Assembly (NCBI GenBank): GCA_020403045.1
Contig: JADBYK010000033.1
Coordinates: 41,667-105,666 of the forward strand
DNA: 64,000 nucleotides
From: Cytophagales bacterium
GTDB taxonomy: Bacteria > Bacteroidota > Bacteroidia > Cytophagales > Cyclobacteriaceae
Direction of reading: 5' to 3'
The notes beneath the pieces are model-generated. The model saw only the letters and a program-made list of their open reading frames with translations. It had not been told where the DNA came from and ran no database searches. The position numbers and the translations under genes were made by a program. Position 1 is the first letter of the stretch. Every line of letters starts with the position of its first letter. Shown here in pieces: positions 47,201-56,033 of the stretch.

Positions 47201-47875
47201 TTGAAGAAAAAATTCACACCGGAAATTCTTGAGCGCTATTTGAAATATGAACTAGATCGTTACTTAGGTGGACGTGCGTTTGAACGTAAGAAAGAACAGC
47301 CTCTTGAATTTGTAGAGGGACAAGGGTATATTCATTACCAAAAAGCATCACTCATCTTCTTTGCTTTGCAAGACTACATTGGAGAAGATAGTGTTAATGC
47401 TGCCTTTCGAAGATACAACGCCACCTGGAGGTTTAAAGATGCGCCCTACCCTACTTCCGCAGACTTGCTAAAAGAAATCAAAAAAGTGACTCCGGACAGC
47501 TTACAAAGTATCATTCACGATATGTTTGAAACCATCACACTCTTTGAGAATAAGGCAACAGAAGCCACTTATGTGGAAAAAGCCAAAGACCAATTTGAAG
47601 TGACGTTAAAAGTATCAGCCGAAAAAATGAGAGCTGATAGCACCGGACTAGAGTCATCCATTGCCATTAATGATTGGATTGACATTGGCGTGTATGGAAA
47701 AAATAAAGCTGGTAAGGACAGCCTGCTCTACTTGAAGAAACACAAGATCACCCAGAAGGAAAATACGTTTACGATCAACGTAAAGGATAAGCCACGCAAG
47801 GCAGGCATCGATCCGTTGCATAAGTTGATTGACCGGCATTCGGATGACAACACAAAAGGGCTTGTGAAAAAGTAG
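44276..47875 (+). CDS. ABC permease fused to M1-family metallo-aminopeptidase
   Basis: A 1199-residue membrane protein. Two blocks of about six hydrophobic helices (residues about 15-280 and 325-610) form an ABC2-type permease. The C-terminal half is an extracytoplasmic M1 peptidase: zinc motif HEVAHQWWGHQ about residue 941, with the third ligand glutamate in MLSESMSQYSAL and an upstream PFSEGIGF in place of the aminopeptidase GAMEN motif. The last 150 residues are beta-rich. Such fusions recur in Bacteroidota. A role in moving and trimming peptides is plausible but unproven. Partner ATPase is directly upstream; a hairpin follows. Confidence 0.9.
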   Translation: MLKEIFLFELSYRKNRAANYIYFAIIFLIAFGVVASPIVSVSGASGQIKANSPFAIANITNAMIFSFMMITSAIMGVAIVRDFDHNMEALLFSTPMKKIHYLLGRFGGSFLVLLLIFSGIWMGLMTGFAVGKYVPWEVDWKTKEILPFNAWAYFQPFLYYGVSNLFIMGSLFFMAGALGRKTIVIYTQGIILLVLYSIAASFLADVEWKETAALLDPFGSQTFDYVTRYWTPAEKNTMLVPLEGIMLYNRLIWVGFGALALVVTYYGFSFNVVRNSLIKRKPSTVKEKPKKTDVLIPVVHQVINWSTYIKQFIRLSIFNFKIVIKEIPFLAILLTGMLLLVVNAFNMNQLYGTSSYPTTYSVLGLLDGFTLFFIIIAIFYSGELVWKERAVNFNLIIDAMPMPSFVSLLSKFMGMVFIYLIMLFVLIICGVIIQASYGYFKFELPIYFSTLYTSTLTLLVLYTLLAIFIQVLVNNKFLGFALCILFFIVRGVMGELGLEHNLWRFASGTLGTFSDMNVYGHYVPPFSWFKVYWFALAMFLFAIAVIFSVRGSEAVMKMRWKTGKLRLNRSFLIFSFSVLAIFIFSGFYIYYNTSIINKFVKSDDQEDLQEEYEQKLKKYEFVSQPRIVETKLKVDIYPYSRDFVAEGYYWLKNKTDQAIKDIHIQHSIDNQLIINYVKFNREAKVKENLEQFRYYVYELASPLNPGDSIQMNFKVTFDTKGFEQGESNTNVVFNGTFFNNTAFFPTLGYNSGFEIGDDDERKKRKLKEKERMMERNDPRGLAQSLFGDDADHIRFEMEISTEGDQIAIAPGYLQKEWKENGRNYFSYKMDAPMCDFYSVVSARYAIKRDKWNDINLEIYYHPGHEYNLDKMMEGMKDALAYYSKNFAPYQYRQVRIMEFPRYASFAQSFANTIPFSEGIGFIAKIDDPEKDIDYVYYVTAHEVAHQWWGHQVMEAGVKGNAMLSESMSQYSALMVLKKKFTPEILERYLKYELDRYLGGRAFERKKEQPLEFVEGQGYIHYQKASLIFFALQDYIGEDSVNAAFRRYNATWRFKDAPYPTSADLLKEIKKVTPDSLQSIIHDMFETITLFENKATEATYVEKAKDQFEVTLKVSAEKMRADSTGLESSIAINDWIDIGVYGKNKAGKDSLLYLKKHKITQKENTFTINVKDKPRKAGIDPLHKLIDRHSDDNTKGLVKK

Positions 47876-47889
47876 GGTGAGTTAGCAAC

Positions 47890-47936
47890 GCAAAGTTGAA
47901 AGTGCAAAGTACTAGCCTTCCGACTTTCAACTTTGC
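47890..47936. terminator. Hairpin after the ABC/M1 operon, probable terminator
   Basis: GCAAAGTTGAAAGT (47890-47903) is the perfect reverse complement of ACTTTCAACTTTGC (47923-47936), 19-base loop, then ACTTTTAACTTTTATT. The 14-bp stem lies 15 bases after the stop. The T-run is interrupted, so termination strength is uncertain. Confidence 0.5.
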
Positions 47937-48013
47937 ACTTTTAACTTTTATTGAACGGCTAACGCTCATTAGGAAACAATTCCTTAACTTCGCCTTCATT
48001 TTAAAGGCACGTT

Positions 48014-49015
48014 ATGCATTCTTCTAAAATTGTAGGTGTGGGACATCATGTTCCTGAGGCCGTTATCACCAATCAATACCTCACTACCATAATGGACACT
48101 ACCGATGAGTGGATCATTGAACGAACGGGAATTAAAGAAAGAAGATGGATAGATCCCGCAAAAGATACCGTGGCCAACATGGCCGCTAAGGCCTCAAGAA
48201 TTGCCTTGCAACGCGCTAATCTCACAGAAAAAGACATTGATTTTATTGTTTTCGCTACCATCACCCCTGATTACTTTTTTCCAGGATCTGGCGTCCTACT
48301 TCAGCGCGAACTTGGGTTAGACGGAAGTATTGGGGCCATTGACATACGTAATGCCTGTTCAGGATTCATCTATGCCCTTTCGGTTGCCGATCAGTTCATT
48401 AAAACGGGCATGTATAAAACTATCTTGGTTGTTGGGGCTGAGATACAGTCTACGGCAATAGATGCAACTACCAGAGGACGAAATACTGCCGTGATTTTTG
48501 CCGATGGCGCGGGCGCGGCTGTTTTGCAACGGTCTGATAAACCTGGAATACTTTCTACTCATTTGCATTCAGATGGAAATTTTGCTGAAGAGTTATACGT
48601 CAGAGATCCGGGAAGCAGCCGATCCAGAGAGGAAAGGCAGCCCGAGCAAATACTTGACACGACACACTATAAAGTGGTCATGAACGGAAGTCTTGTTTTC
48701 AAGCATGCGGTAGTTCGTTTCCTGGAAGTAATCCAGGAAGCACTGGCAGCTAACAAAATGAGCAAAGAGGACATCACTCTTTTGATACCCCATCAGGCTA
48801 ATCTGCGCATCAGTCAATTCATCCAACACAAATTGGAGTTTTCCGATGATCGGGTGTACAACAACATCATGAGGTATGGTAATACGACTGCTGCTTCCAT
48901 CCCGATTGCATTGAGCGAGGCGTGGGGTGAGGGAAAGATCAAAGAAAATGACGTACTTTGTTTGGCTGCCTTTGGAAGTGGTTTTACATGGGCCTCCGCT
49001 TTGATTCAGTGGTAA
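48014..49015 (+). CDS. fabH: 3-oxoacyl-ACP synthase III (KAS III)
   Basis: A 333-residue condensing enzyme starting fatty-acid synthesis from acetyl-CoA (or branched acyl-CoA) and malonyl-ACP. Catalytic triad visible: cysteine in IRNACSGFIYAL (about 113), histidine in LLIPHQANLRI (about 260), asparagine in RYGNTTAASIPIAL (about 290). N-terminal DEWIIERTGIKERRW is typical. It stands alone, unlike the usual plsX-fabH operon, so it may be a second KAS III paralogue. Confidence 0.92.
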   Translation: MHSSKIVGVGHHVPEAVITNQYLTTIMDTTDEWIIERTGIKERRWIDPAKDTVANMAAKASRIALQRANLTEKDIDFIVFATITPDYFFPGSGVLLQRELGLDGSIGAIDIRNACSGFIYALSVADQFIKTGMYKTILVVGAEIQSTAIDATTRGRNTAVIFADGAGAAVLQRSDKPGILSTHLHSDGNFAEELYVRDPGSSRSREERQPEQILDTTHYKVVMNGSLVFKHAVVRFLEVIQEALAANKMSKEDITLLIPHQANLRISQFIQHKLEFSDDRVYNNIMRYGNTTAASIPIALSEAWGEGKIKENDVLCLAAFGSGFTWASALIQW

Positions 49016-49084
49016 CCTACTCGGCCATTTGAAATTGGCGAAGGCTGATTTTGAATATTGAATCCAAATTTTGATTGACAGAAA

Positions 49085-49309
49085 ATGAAGACCGATTCCT
49101 ACAATCCAAGTCCGCTTGAAGTCGATATGGCCAATGCACTTTTTCTAGTACAAAAAGAACTAGAAAAGCATTTACAAAATAACGAGATCGTGCACGTAGA
49201 GACCAATATCAATCGCGATAATCCGATGGTAACGTTCAATTTGTTAGACAAGGACGGAGATCCGCATGAGATTGTCATACGGATCGTTCAACTCCCCGAC
49301 AAGTTTTAG
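49085..49309 (+). CDS. Small conserved-looking protein of unknown function
   Basis: A 74-residue cytoplasmic protein with codon usage like its neighbours: a helix (MANALFLVQKELEKHL), then strands FNLLDKDGDPHEIVIRIVQLP. Nothing suggests a signal peptide. It lies 69 bases after fabH in the same direction. Its stop overlaps the end of the convergent carotenoid gene by 4 bases. No family recognised. Confidence 0.65.
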   Translation: MKTDSYNPSPLEVDMANALFLVQKELEKHLQNNEIVHVETNINRDNPMVTFNLLDKDGDPHEIVIRIVQLPDKF

Positions 49310-49965
49310 TTTCCAAGAACAAAATGTGCCAACTGAAGGAGGCCAAAGAAACTAGCTTGCACAATGTACAATGGCAACGCCAGGCGATTTTTTGACTCAA
49401 CTTTGAGCAAATAATAGGCAACGAGCATAACTAATGAAGTAATCATCCATCCTATGTAGTTCTGAAGTGGTATTGCCCCCAGCTCCCAACTCCAAAAATC
49501 ATAGCGGATCGCAATCGGTTCAATCAGCCAATCCATGAAAACGGCCAAACAAGAGCCGATGATAATCTTTGATACTATTGAAATAGCTATACGATCTAGG
49601 ACAGTGGCTACGCTGTAGATAATCAGCATCCAATTAAGTCCAATAACGATGGGTACGTTAAAAAGCTTTATCCCGAGCGTGTTCCCATACGAATAACTAC
49701 CAAACAAAAAGCCAAAGTTTACGCCCAGGTACTCTACAAAAAATCCGAGCGAAAAGGTGAACGCGAAAAAATAGACCAATGGCTTTAGTGCGGTAGTATG
49801 ATGGCGCCAAAGCAAGAAAGCGGATAGTATCAAATTGAATGGCGTGAGCAACATGAACAGGTTGCTGTATGGCGACAACAGACCACAAAATCCAACGAAA
49901 TGAAATACGATCAGAACTACAAATGAATAGGTGAAGTTGGCATTTTTCATGGACAGCAAGTGCAT
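49306..49965 (-). CDS. Carotenoid biosynthesis protein (CruF-like)
   Basis: A 219-residue membrane protein with six to seven hydrophobic helices, matching the CruF/DUF422 family that hydrates the psi end of carotenoids (1,2-hydratase). Visible: LGFFVEYLGVNFGFLFGSYSYG, GLNWMLIIY and FMDWLIEPIAIRYDFWSW, the family's conserved acidic motifs within helices. An internal ATG (49950) is an alternative start. No other carotenoid gene is adjacent. Confidence 0.85.
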   Translation of the reverse strand: MHLLSMKNANFTYSFVVLIVFHFVGFCGLLSPYSNLFMLLTPFNLILSAFLLWRHHTTALKPLVYFFAFTFSLGFFVEYLGVNFGFLFGSYSYGNTLGIKLFNVPIVIGLNWMLIIYSVATVLDRIAISIVSKIIIGSCLAVFMDWLIEPIAIRYDFWSWELGAIPLQNYIGWMITSLVMLVAYYLLKVESKNRLALPLYIVQASFFGLLQLAHFVLGN

Positions 49966-50055
49966 TCAATAAAGCAATAGAACAATCTTCAAAAGTGAAA
50001 GTTTTGAAGATTTTTTCATAAACTTACCAAGTAAACACCAAACTATCTTACCTGA

Positions 50056-50859
50056 ATGAATCAGTGTATCAATTGCCAGGCAGAGACTGCGGGTAAATTT
50101 TGCGCCAATTGCGGCCAGCGCACGAGCGTAAAGCGAATTACATTTCGAGAAGGCTGGAACGATTTCTGGGCAAGGATCTATGGATTTGATGGGATGTTTC
50201 CCAATACCCTACGAGATTTAACTATTCGGCCGGGCAAGGCATCACGATTATTTATTGATGGAAATCGGGTGAAATATTATGGGCCCGTTGGTTATTTCTT
50301 TTTGATGATCACACTGCTTTACCTGGTGGCGAGTCTGCTGGATGTGTCTATCACTGAGTTTATGAGATCCAGTAGCAAGGCCGCCAACTTCACACCCCCC
50401 AAAGCGGGAAGTGGTCAGGAAAAAGTTGGCGAAGCAATTCTTCAGTTCATGTCAGATAACTTAAAACTTGTCACTTTTCTTTTTATTCCTGCGCAAGCTT
50501 TTACTTCGAGGTATATTTTTTTCAGAAAAAGTAAACTAAACTATATTGAACACACCATATTGCCATTTTATATACAAGGTCATGTCTATTGGCTAAGCGT
50601 TTTTAGCTTGATTCTCCATAAGTTAACTGGCACTTTTTTAAGTGTAAGCATATCTACGGTTTTATCACTGGTCTATTTTGGATACGCCTACTCTGACCTG
50701 TTTGATTACCAATCAAAAATCAAATCATTTTTTAAGGGGATCGGAGTTTACATTGTCGGCTACTTGCTTCTAATGATAATTTTTTCAATTGGCTTAATCA
50801 TCTTGCTCATAGTAGATCCTACCGTTTTTGAAACGTTGCGACCGTCAAATAACAGATAG
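50056..50859 (+). CDS. DUF3667 membrane protein with N-terminal zinc ribbon
   Basis: A 267-residue protein: two C-x-x-C pairs at the N-terminus (MNQCINCQ and FCANCGQR, cysteines 4, 7, 16 and 19) form a zinc ribbon, followed by FREGWNDFWARIYGFDGMFPNTLRDL region and five or so hydrophobic helices. RPGKASRLFIDGNRVKYYGPVGYF is the DUF3667 hallmark. Function unknown. Confidence 0.85.
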   Translation: MNQCINCQAETAGKFCANCGQRTSVKRITFREGWNDFWARIYGFDGMFPNTLRDLTIRPGKASRLFIDGNRVKYYGPVGYFFLMITLLYLVASLLDVSITEFMRSSSKAANFTPPKAGSGQEKVGEAILQFMSDNLKLVTFLFIPAQAFTSRYIFFRKSKLNYIEHTILPFYIQGHVYWLSVFSLILHKLTGTFLSVSISTVLSLVYFGYAYSDLFDYQSKIKSFFKGIGVYIVGYLLLMIIFSIGLIILLIVDPTVFETLRPSNNR

Positions 50860-50894
50860 TCTATCGCGTTTCAAAGTTCCAATTCTGGTACTAT

Positions 50895-51977
50895 TTATTT
50901 CATAAACTCAGCAATCAAACGATGAAAATGATGCGTACCCATTTCCCTTGTAACAGAATATCGCCCATGATTGTAAAAACGAGAACGAATACCTTTTTGT
51001 ACGCTCTGAACGATTTCCTCGTCCTCTAGTTCAACTTTGTGCAAGTCTGCCCCTGCACCCTGCCTCAGCTTACTTTCGTCCCAAACAAAGGTTAAAAAAG
51101 AGACCTTCGTTTTTTTGTTTGAAATAGGTTGAATAATATTTACCGACAATCCCCACGGATAGAAATTAAACATCATGTTGGGAAACACCCAGAAGTAGTA
51201 GCCCGCCACATCTTTTCCATAATCAGGCGAGTTAGCCGGCAAATCAAAATTAAATCCTCCCGGTTTGCCAATCCCTAACTGCAAACTAGAATAGGGGAAA
51301 AGTTCCACCGAATAATTTCCATAATCAATCACAGAATTTAAGCCAGCATGGACAAAGGGAATATGAAAACCTTCTAAATAATTTTCGCAATACAAGGCCC
51401 AGTGCGCATCAATCAAATAATCCTTCGATAGCTCGGGATGAAAAACAAATTCATTCAATGGCATCCAGGCAACCCGGTCAGCCATTTGTTTAAAAAATAA
51501 ATCAGCCTTAAATTTTTTATCGAGAGAAGCAAATAAAAGTTTTCCCCATTGATGAACAGGTAGGTTTACAAGATCGTCAGCTGTTGTTGGGAAATTTTTT
51601 ACTTCTTTGAATTCCGGCATAGAACTGAACTTTCCGTTCAGTTCAAATCTTCTTCCGTGATACCGGCATCGGAGATCATTTACTTTGCATGGTTTGTCTA
51701 CAATCAGATTACCCCGATGCGTACACACATTGGATAAGCAATGTAAGTCGCCATTTTTATCTCGCGAAAGTAAAAGAGGCTCGTTCAAAAATTCCTGAAA
51801 CAAGCTTACAGGGGTCACCCAACCATTGTCTTTCACCAGATCAGCATCGCCTACAAAATGCCAACTTTTCGAAAATATCTTTTCTTTAGACTCTTTGAAA
51901 AAGTGGGGGTCAAGATAAAAGTCTGTGGAGATTGTTTTTGCTTGTGCAATATCGGGGTGAATATCGAAGACAGCCAT
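50895..51977 (-). CDS. Rieske aromatic-ring-hydroxylating oxygenase, alpha subunit
   Basis: A 360-residue Rieske non-heme iron oxygenase. Rieske cluster motifs C-x-H in NVCTHRGN and C-x-x-H in RCRYHGRRFEL (about residues 85-110); mononuclear iron histidines in YLEGFHIPFVHAGL. The proportions resemble choline/carnitine-type monooxygenases more than multi-subunit dioxygenases. No reductase or beta subunit is adjacent, so the electron donor is encoded elsewhere. Substrate unknown. Confidence 0.87.
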   Translation of the reverse strand: MAVFDIHPDIAQAKTISTDFYLDPHFFKESKEKIFSKSWHFVGDADLVKDNGWVTPVSLFQEFLNEPLLLSRDKNGDLHCLSNVCTHRGNLIVDKPCKVNDLRCRYHGRRFELNGKFSSMPEFKEVKNFPTTADDLVNLPVHQWGKLLFASLDKKFKADLFFKQMADRVAWMPLNEFVFHPELSKDYLIDAHWALYCENYLEGFHIPFVHAGLNSVIDYGNYSVELFPYSSLQLGIGKPGGFNFDLPANSPDYGKDVAGYYFWVFPNMMFNFYPWGLSVNIIQPISNKKTKVSFLTFVWDESKLRQGAGADLHKVELEDEEIVQSVQKGIRSRFYNHGRYSVTREMGTHHFHRLIAEFMK

Positions 51978-52115
51978 TTTTAAAAATTACATCTTTGAAC
52001 TAACTATTTTACCACCTGATGTTCGTGAAAGCTGTCTCGAGTTCAAAGGCATCTGAACGCTCCAAGCGGTCTGACGCCTACTTCCTAAGTAACATCACTT
52101 ACCACCCTAATTAAC

Positions 52116-52141
52116 AAAAAAGCCACACGAATCGTATGGCT
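52116..52141 (-). terminator. Rho-independent terminator downstream of dnaN
   Basis: On the minus strand AGCCATAC - GATTC loop - GTGTGGCT forms an 8-bp stem (one G-U pair) followed by six T. It starts 27 bases after the dnaN stop codon. Confidence 0.82.
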
Positions 52142-52167
52142 CTTCACTATTCTATTTAAAAAAAATT

Positions 52168-53292
52168 CTATACATATTGGTTCAGCATCACAGGCATCAC
52201 CAACATTAGAATATCCTCGTTCTTATCTTTTTCAGAAGGTGTAATCACCCCGGCCTTATTAGGTGCCGACATATTCAACTTAATCTGATCCGCAGTGGCA
52301 TTGCTCAGCATTTCTATCAAGAACTTTGCGTTGAAGCCAATCTCGATGTCTTCTCCTTCATGTTCGCACGATAGGCGCTCGTTTGCTTCATTCGAGAAAT
52401 CTAAATCTTCGGCAGACACAACCAATTCGCTACCTGTTATCTTCAATCTTACTTGGTGCGTTGTTTTATTGGCATAAATTGAAATACGTCTTAGAGACCC
52501 CAGTAAATCCATACGACTGATCGTCATTTTAATCGGATTCGAAGCTGGAATTACATTTTCGTAGTCGGGAAAACGCTCGTCAATCAAACGACAGATCATG
52601 CGTATGTTTCCGAATTTGAAAAATGCGTTCGATAAGTTAAAATCAATACTCACATCTGTATTTTCTGAAGGAAGTGTTGCCTTCAACAAATTCAATGCTT
52701 TGCGTGGAATAATGATAGCGCTTCCGTTATCCGATTTGATATCGGTTCTACGGTAGCGAACCAAGCGATGACCATCGGTAGCTACAAACGTGGTATTCTT
52801 TTCTCCCAGATTTACATACACACCAGTCATAGCCGGACGAAGTTCATCGCTGCTCGTAGCAAAAATGGTGTTGTTCACCGCCTTTGCTAATACTTCTGAA
52901 GAAATGGCTGCAGAAAAATCATTGGAAACAGCCGGCACTTTAGGGAAATCGGTGGCATTCTCGCCTGCCAGCTTATAACGCCCGTTATCTGAACTAATTT
53001 CGATACTGTACGAGGCAGCGTCTATTGAAAAAGTGACAGGTTGATCAGGCAGATTCTTTAACGTATCTAATAATATCCGAGCAGGTACCGCAATGCTTCC
53101 CTTCTCTTTTGATTCTACTGTGATCTCGGTGATCATGGATGTCTGCAAGTCTGAAGCCGTGACGGTCAGATTGCTCTTGTCTATTTCGAACAAAAAATTC
53201 TCAAGAATTGGAACAACCGGATTGGAGGTGATTACCCCATTGATATTGGAGAGCTGCTTTAGCAGGTAGCTGGAATTTACAATGAACTTCAT
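52168..53292 (-). CDS. dnaN: DNA polymerase III beta subunit (sliding clamp)
   Basis: A 374-residue beta clamp with the start at 53292 (MKFIVNSSYLLKQL), the standard family start; the longer frame to 53346 is rejected. Three similar domains are visible, with NLTVTASDLQTSM, KNTTFVATDGHRLVRYR and C-terminal EDILMLVMPVMLNQYV; the end matches the clamp's M-P-x-R/N-L pocket strand. dnaA is not nearby. It lies downstream of the gliding gldAFG-DUF4340 genes on the same strand, separated by about 110 bases. Confidence 0.96.
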   Translation of the reverse strand: MKFIVNSSYLLKQLSNINGVITSNPVVPILENFLFEIDKSNLTVTASDLQTSMITEITVESKEKGSIAVPARILLDTLKNLPDQPVTFSIDAASYSIEISSDNGRYKLAGENATDFPKVPAVSNDFSAAISSEVLAKAVNNTIFATSSDELRPAMTGVYVNLGEKNTTFVATDGHRLVRYRRTDIKSDNGSAIIIPRKALNLLKATLPSENTDVSIDFNLSNAFFKFGNIRMICRLIDERFPDYENVIPASNPIKMTISRMDLLGSLRRISIYANKTTHQVRLKITGSELVVSAEDLDFSNEANERLSCEHEGEDIEIGFNAKFLIEMLSNATADQIKLNMSAPNKAGVITPSEKDKNEDILMLVMPVMLNQYV

Positions 53293-53400
53293 CAGAATCA
53301 GTGGTTTGTGTTTGTAAAGGGCTGTAAAGTTATAAAGAAAAACCAATCCTTAAAATGGGATCTTAAGTATCTTATCTGTACCAACTCGTTGATAGCGAGG

Positions 53401-54345
53401 TTACTTCATTACAAAGAAATCTCGCCCTCTCGACACAGCCGCAGCAGCCCTCGGAGAAAGCAAAACAGTCTCAGAATCATTTATTCTTCCAACGATTACC
53501 CCACTTCCTTTTTGAGGGGGGAAAATCTTCAATGCAATATTTTTCTTTGAGATATCCTGAATGGCTAACTCCACAACTGGATATCCGCTTAAAAGGCTGT
53601 CGTAACGAATACTTTCTGTTTTTGAGAGTATTTGCTCGGCTTGAAGTTCGAACAACGACTCCAGAAAGCCACTCAACTTCGTGGTATCCGCTACGGATAC
53701 CTCGGCAATGCTAAAAAGATTGTTTACCAGAGAAACTGAAAAATCCTGATCAGTCTGCTTGGGAAAATGGACTCTCAGCTCTTTGAAATTCTGCCAATTA
53801 AAATTAAAAATGCCCTTGTCCCTCCACCCCGATTCGCCCAACTCGAAAATGGATGCCACGTAGACTCTATACCCCGGAATGGTGACTAGATAAATGGCTT
53901 CATCACCTGCTAGCTGAAAATAGGTCTCCGTTTTTTCTTCATTGCCACACACTAAGTATTCCTTATTGAGGGTCTCACCCTCTAAAAGCAAAACACGGAC
54001 ACCATCCCGTGACATTTTTTTCGATACCGAATCTCGTTGGGCACCGGTTAGTTTACGTTTTGGCTGCGTTTGCACAACGGTGGCAAAAAGCACGGTAATT
54101 AATTGGCGATCGGCATCATAAGCAGTATTAACCTTCCATTTAACTCCATCAAACTTCAACTCCACTGTTCCCTTTTGCGAAGTCAGAGTTACCCGATCTA
54201 TCCGATCTTGATCAACAACTTCAAAAATAGATTTATCAATGCCCGAGGTATCCCGATTAGTAAAGTAAAACATGGCACCTGCCAACACTGATAGTGAAAT
54301 CAAAGAAATCAGCAGTTTAATATTTCTAGTCATTCCGCTGCTCAT
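53401..54345 (-). CDS. DUF4340 domain protein
   Basis: A 314-residue protein with an N-terminal membrane anchor (residues 8-25, IKLLISLISLSVLAGAMFYF) and a beta-rich extracytoplasmic part typical of DUF4340. Its ATG overlaps the gldG stop codon by 4 bases. DUF4340 proteins are regularly encoded after GldG-like ABC subunits, so it probably acts with that complex. Confidence 0.85.
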   Translation of the reverse strand: MSSGMTRNIKLLISLISLSVLAGAMFYFTNRDTSGIDKSIFEVVDQDRIDRVTLTSQKGTVELKFDGVKWKVNTAYDADRQLITVLFATVVQTQPKRKLTGAQRDSVSKKMSRDGVRVLLLEGETLNKEYLVCGNEEKTETYFQLAGDEAIYLVTIPGYRVYVASIFELGESGWRDKGIFNFNWQNFKELRVHFPKQTDQDFSVSLVNNLFSIAEVSVADTTKLSGFLESLFELQAEQILSKTESIRYDSLLSGYPVVELAIQDISKKNIALKIFPPQKGSGVIVGRINDSETVLLSPRAAAAVSRGRDFFVMK

Positions 54346-56033
54346 TTAAATTGTCCATATCGTTTCTGGCGCACGTAGGTCAACATAAGCCCAATCAAAA
54401 TCAAGACGATCAATGGCAACGCAATATTTATTACCTGCCAGTAGAATCGGTGATTGCGAATCTTTTCTTTGTCCAGTGGCCTGATTTTCACATCCTTGTT
54501 CCTCGCTTTGATCAATCCATTTTCGTCCGTAAGGTAGGCCATCATATTCAGTAAAATGTCTTGATTGGCAAACGTGTATTTTGAAAACGGATCGTACCCG
54601 ACAGGCATTGGTTTATTTTCACGCGGATTAATATCATTCCGTGCTATATCACCATCCGCGATGACAATTATCTTGGTAGAAACGCTTTGCTCTTTAAATC
54701 CGGCAGCATCTATTCCGGGTGGCGCAAACCGATTTTTATACAACGAAGTAAAGCTACCTTCGAGCAGATAAGAAATAGGAATCTTACCACTCTGAAAGCT
54801 CTCTTCCTTTATTTGTCTTCGTAAATCATTCACTCCCACTTTGACTGGGGCTGTCAACTTTCTCGAATACGGAGACGAATACATCAACGGAAACTTTCTA
54901 ACTCCCGCGGCTTTTACGGTATCAACACTACTTACAAATTTTGTTTGAGTAGCATCCAGATTTCGAGTGATCGGATGTTCGGCATATTGATTGATCAAGG
55001 GGAAAAAAGGCCAATCCAATTGCATCATTTGTGGACGATTGCCCGCGTTGCCCACGATGATGGGGTATTTTCCTGAGACACGATCTTGAACCAAGTCCGC
55101 ATTGATTCGAACGCCATACTTAAACAACTGATCTTCCAAGTTTAATTCATACGGAAAAGCAAAGTAATTTTCGCTGGAGGCGCTATCCATACTGGCATCC
55201 AACCGATCGACCATAAACAATATTTTGCCTCCGCGCATCAGATACTGATCAAGCTTGTATTTGTCAGTCTCAGAAAACTCAGAACGAGGTTTTGCGATAA
55301 TCAATGCTTGATAATCGGGAACCGTGTTTTTGTTTGATAAATTCAATTGAAAAACATCGTATTGTTCCAAAAGGGCACTATTGAAACTTGCTATTTGCAA
55401 ACTATCTAATTCCCCATGTCCTTTCACTAATGCTATTTTCTTTCGATTTGAATTGACCAATTTATAAACAGCATTCGCCAACTCAAACTCAACATTTTCT
55501 ATGGATTGATTCAACGTCTCTTGAGCCCCTTGGGTGCGGCTACCTTTCAACAACATAACGCCCGTTTCAAATCCTCCAGTTGACACCAGCGCGCCCGGAA
55601 AAACAAACTTCTCAATCCGTTGCCCGTCTTTTGTGTCAATTACATTCATCGCACTGATTCCCTTTGCAGCAAGGTCGCTCATAAACTCATTGCGTGCCTT
55701 CTCACCTGCCGCCTGATTTGGATCCGTGAAAACAAAGTTGATTTTGTTGTTCGAATAAATACGAAATTCATCCAACGTTTCCTTGATCGATTTTTGAAAC
55801 CTTTTAAACCCCGGATTTAAGTCGCCTTCTAAAAAGACCTCCACAAAAACATCATCTTCTAATTTATTTAAGAGTTCCTTTGTTTCGTGCTTTATGGTAT
55901 ACCTTTTTTCTTGAGTGAGGTCAATGCGTGAGAAATAAAACTGCCCTACTCCGTTGATAAGCAAAACCAACACAATACTGTTTGCCACCAAAAGCAAATC
56001 TCCCACTTTTTTACTTTGTTTCCAGTTCACCAT
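54342..56033 (-). CDS. gldG: Gliding-motility-associated ABC transporter substrate-binding protein GldG
   Basis: A 563-residue protein with an N-terminal membrane helix (LLLVANSIVLVLLINGVGQFYF), a large periplasmic domain of the ABC_transp_aux type (KIALVKGHGELDS, GKILFMVDRLDASMDS) and a C-terminal helix (VINIALPLIVLILIGLMLTYV). It overlaps gldF by 7 bases and DUF4340 by 4. GldA-GldF-GldG form an ABC complex needed for gliding in Flavobacterium; the cargo is not known. Confidence 0.92.
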   Translation of the reverse strand: MVNWKQSKKVGDLLLVANSIVLVLLINGVGQFYFSRIDLTQEKRYTIKHETKELLNKLEDDVFVEVFLEGDLNPGFKRFQKSIKETLDEFRIYSNNKINFVFTDPNQAAGEKARNEFMSDLAAKGISAMNVIDTKDGQRIEKFVFPGALVSTGGFETGVMLLKGSRTQGAQETLNQSIENVEFELANAVYKLVNSNRKKIALVKGHGELDSLQIASFNSALLEQYDVFQLNLSNKNTVPDYQALIIAKPRSEFSETDKYKLDQYLMRGGKILFMVDRLDASMDSASSENYFAFPYELNLEDQLFKYGVRINADLVQDRVSGKYPIIVGNAGNRPQMMQLDWPFFPLINQYAEHPITRNLDATQTKFVSSVDTVKAAGVRKFPLMYSSPYSRKLTAPVKVGVNDLRRQIKEESFQSGKIPISYLLEGSFTSLYKNRFAPPGIDAAGFKEQSVSTKIIVIADGDIARNDINPRENKPMPVGYDPFSKYTFANQDILLNMMAYLTDENGLIKARNKDVKIRPLDKEKIRNHRFYWQVINIALPLIVLILIGLMLTYVRQKRYGQFK

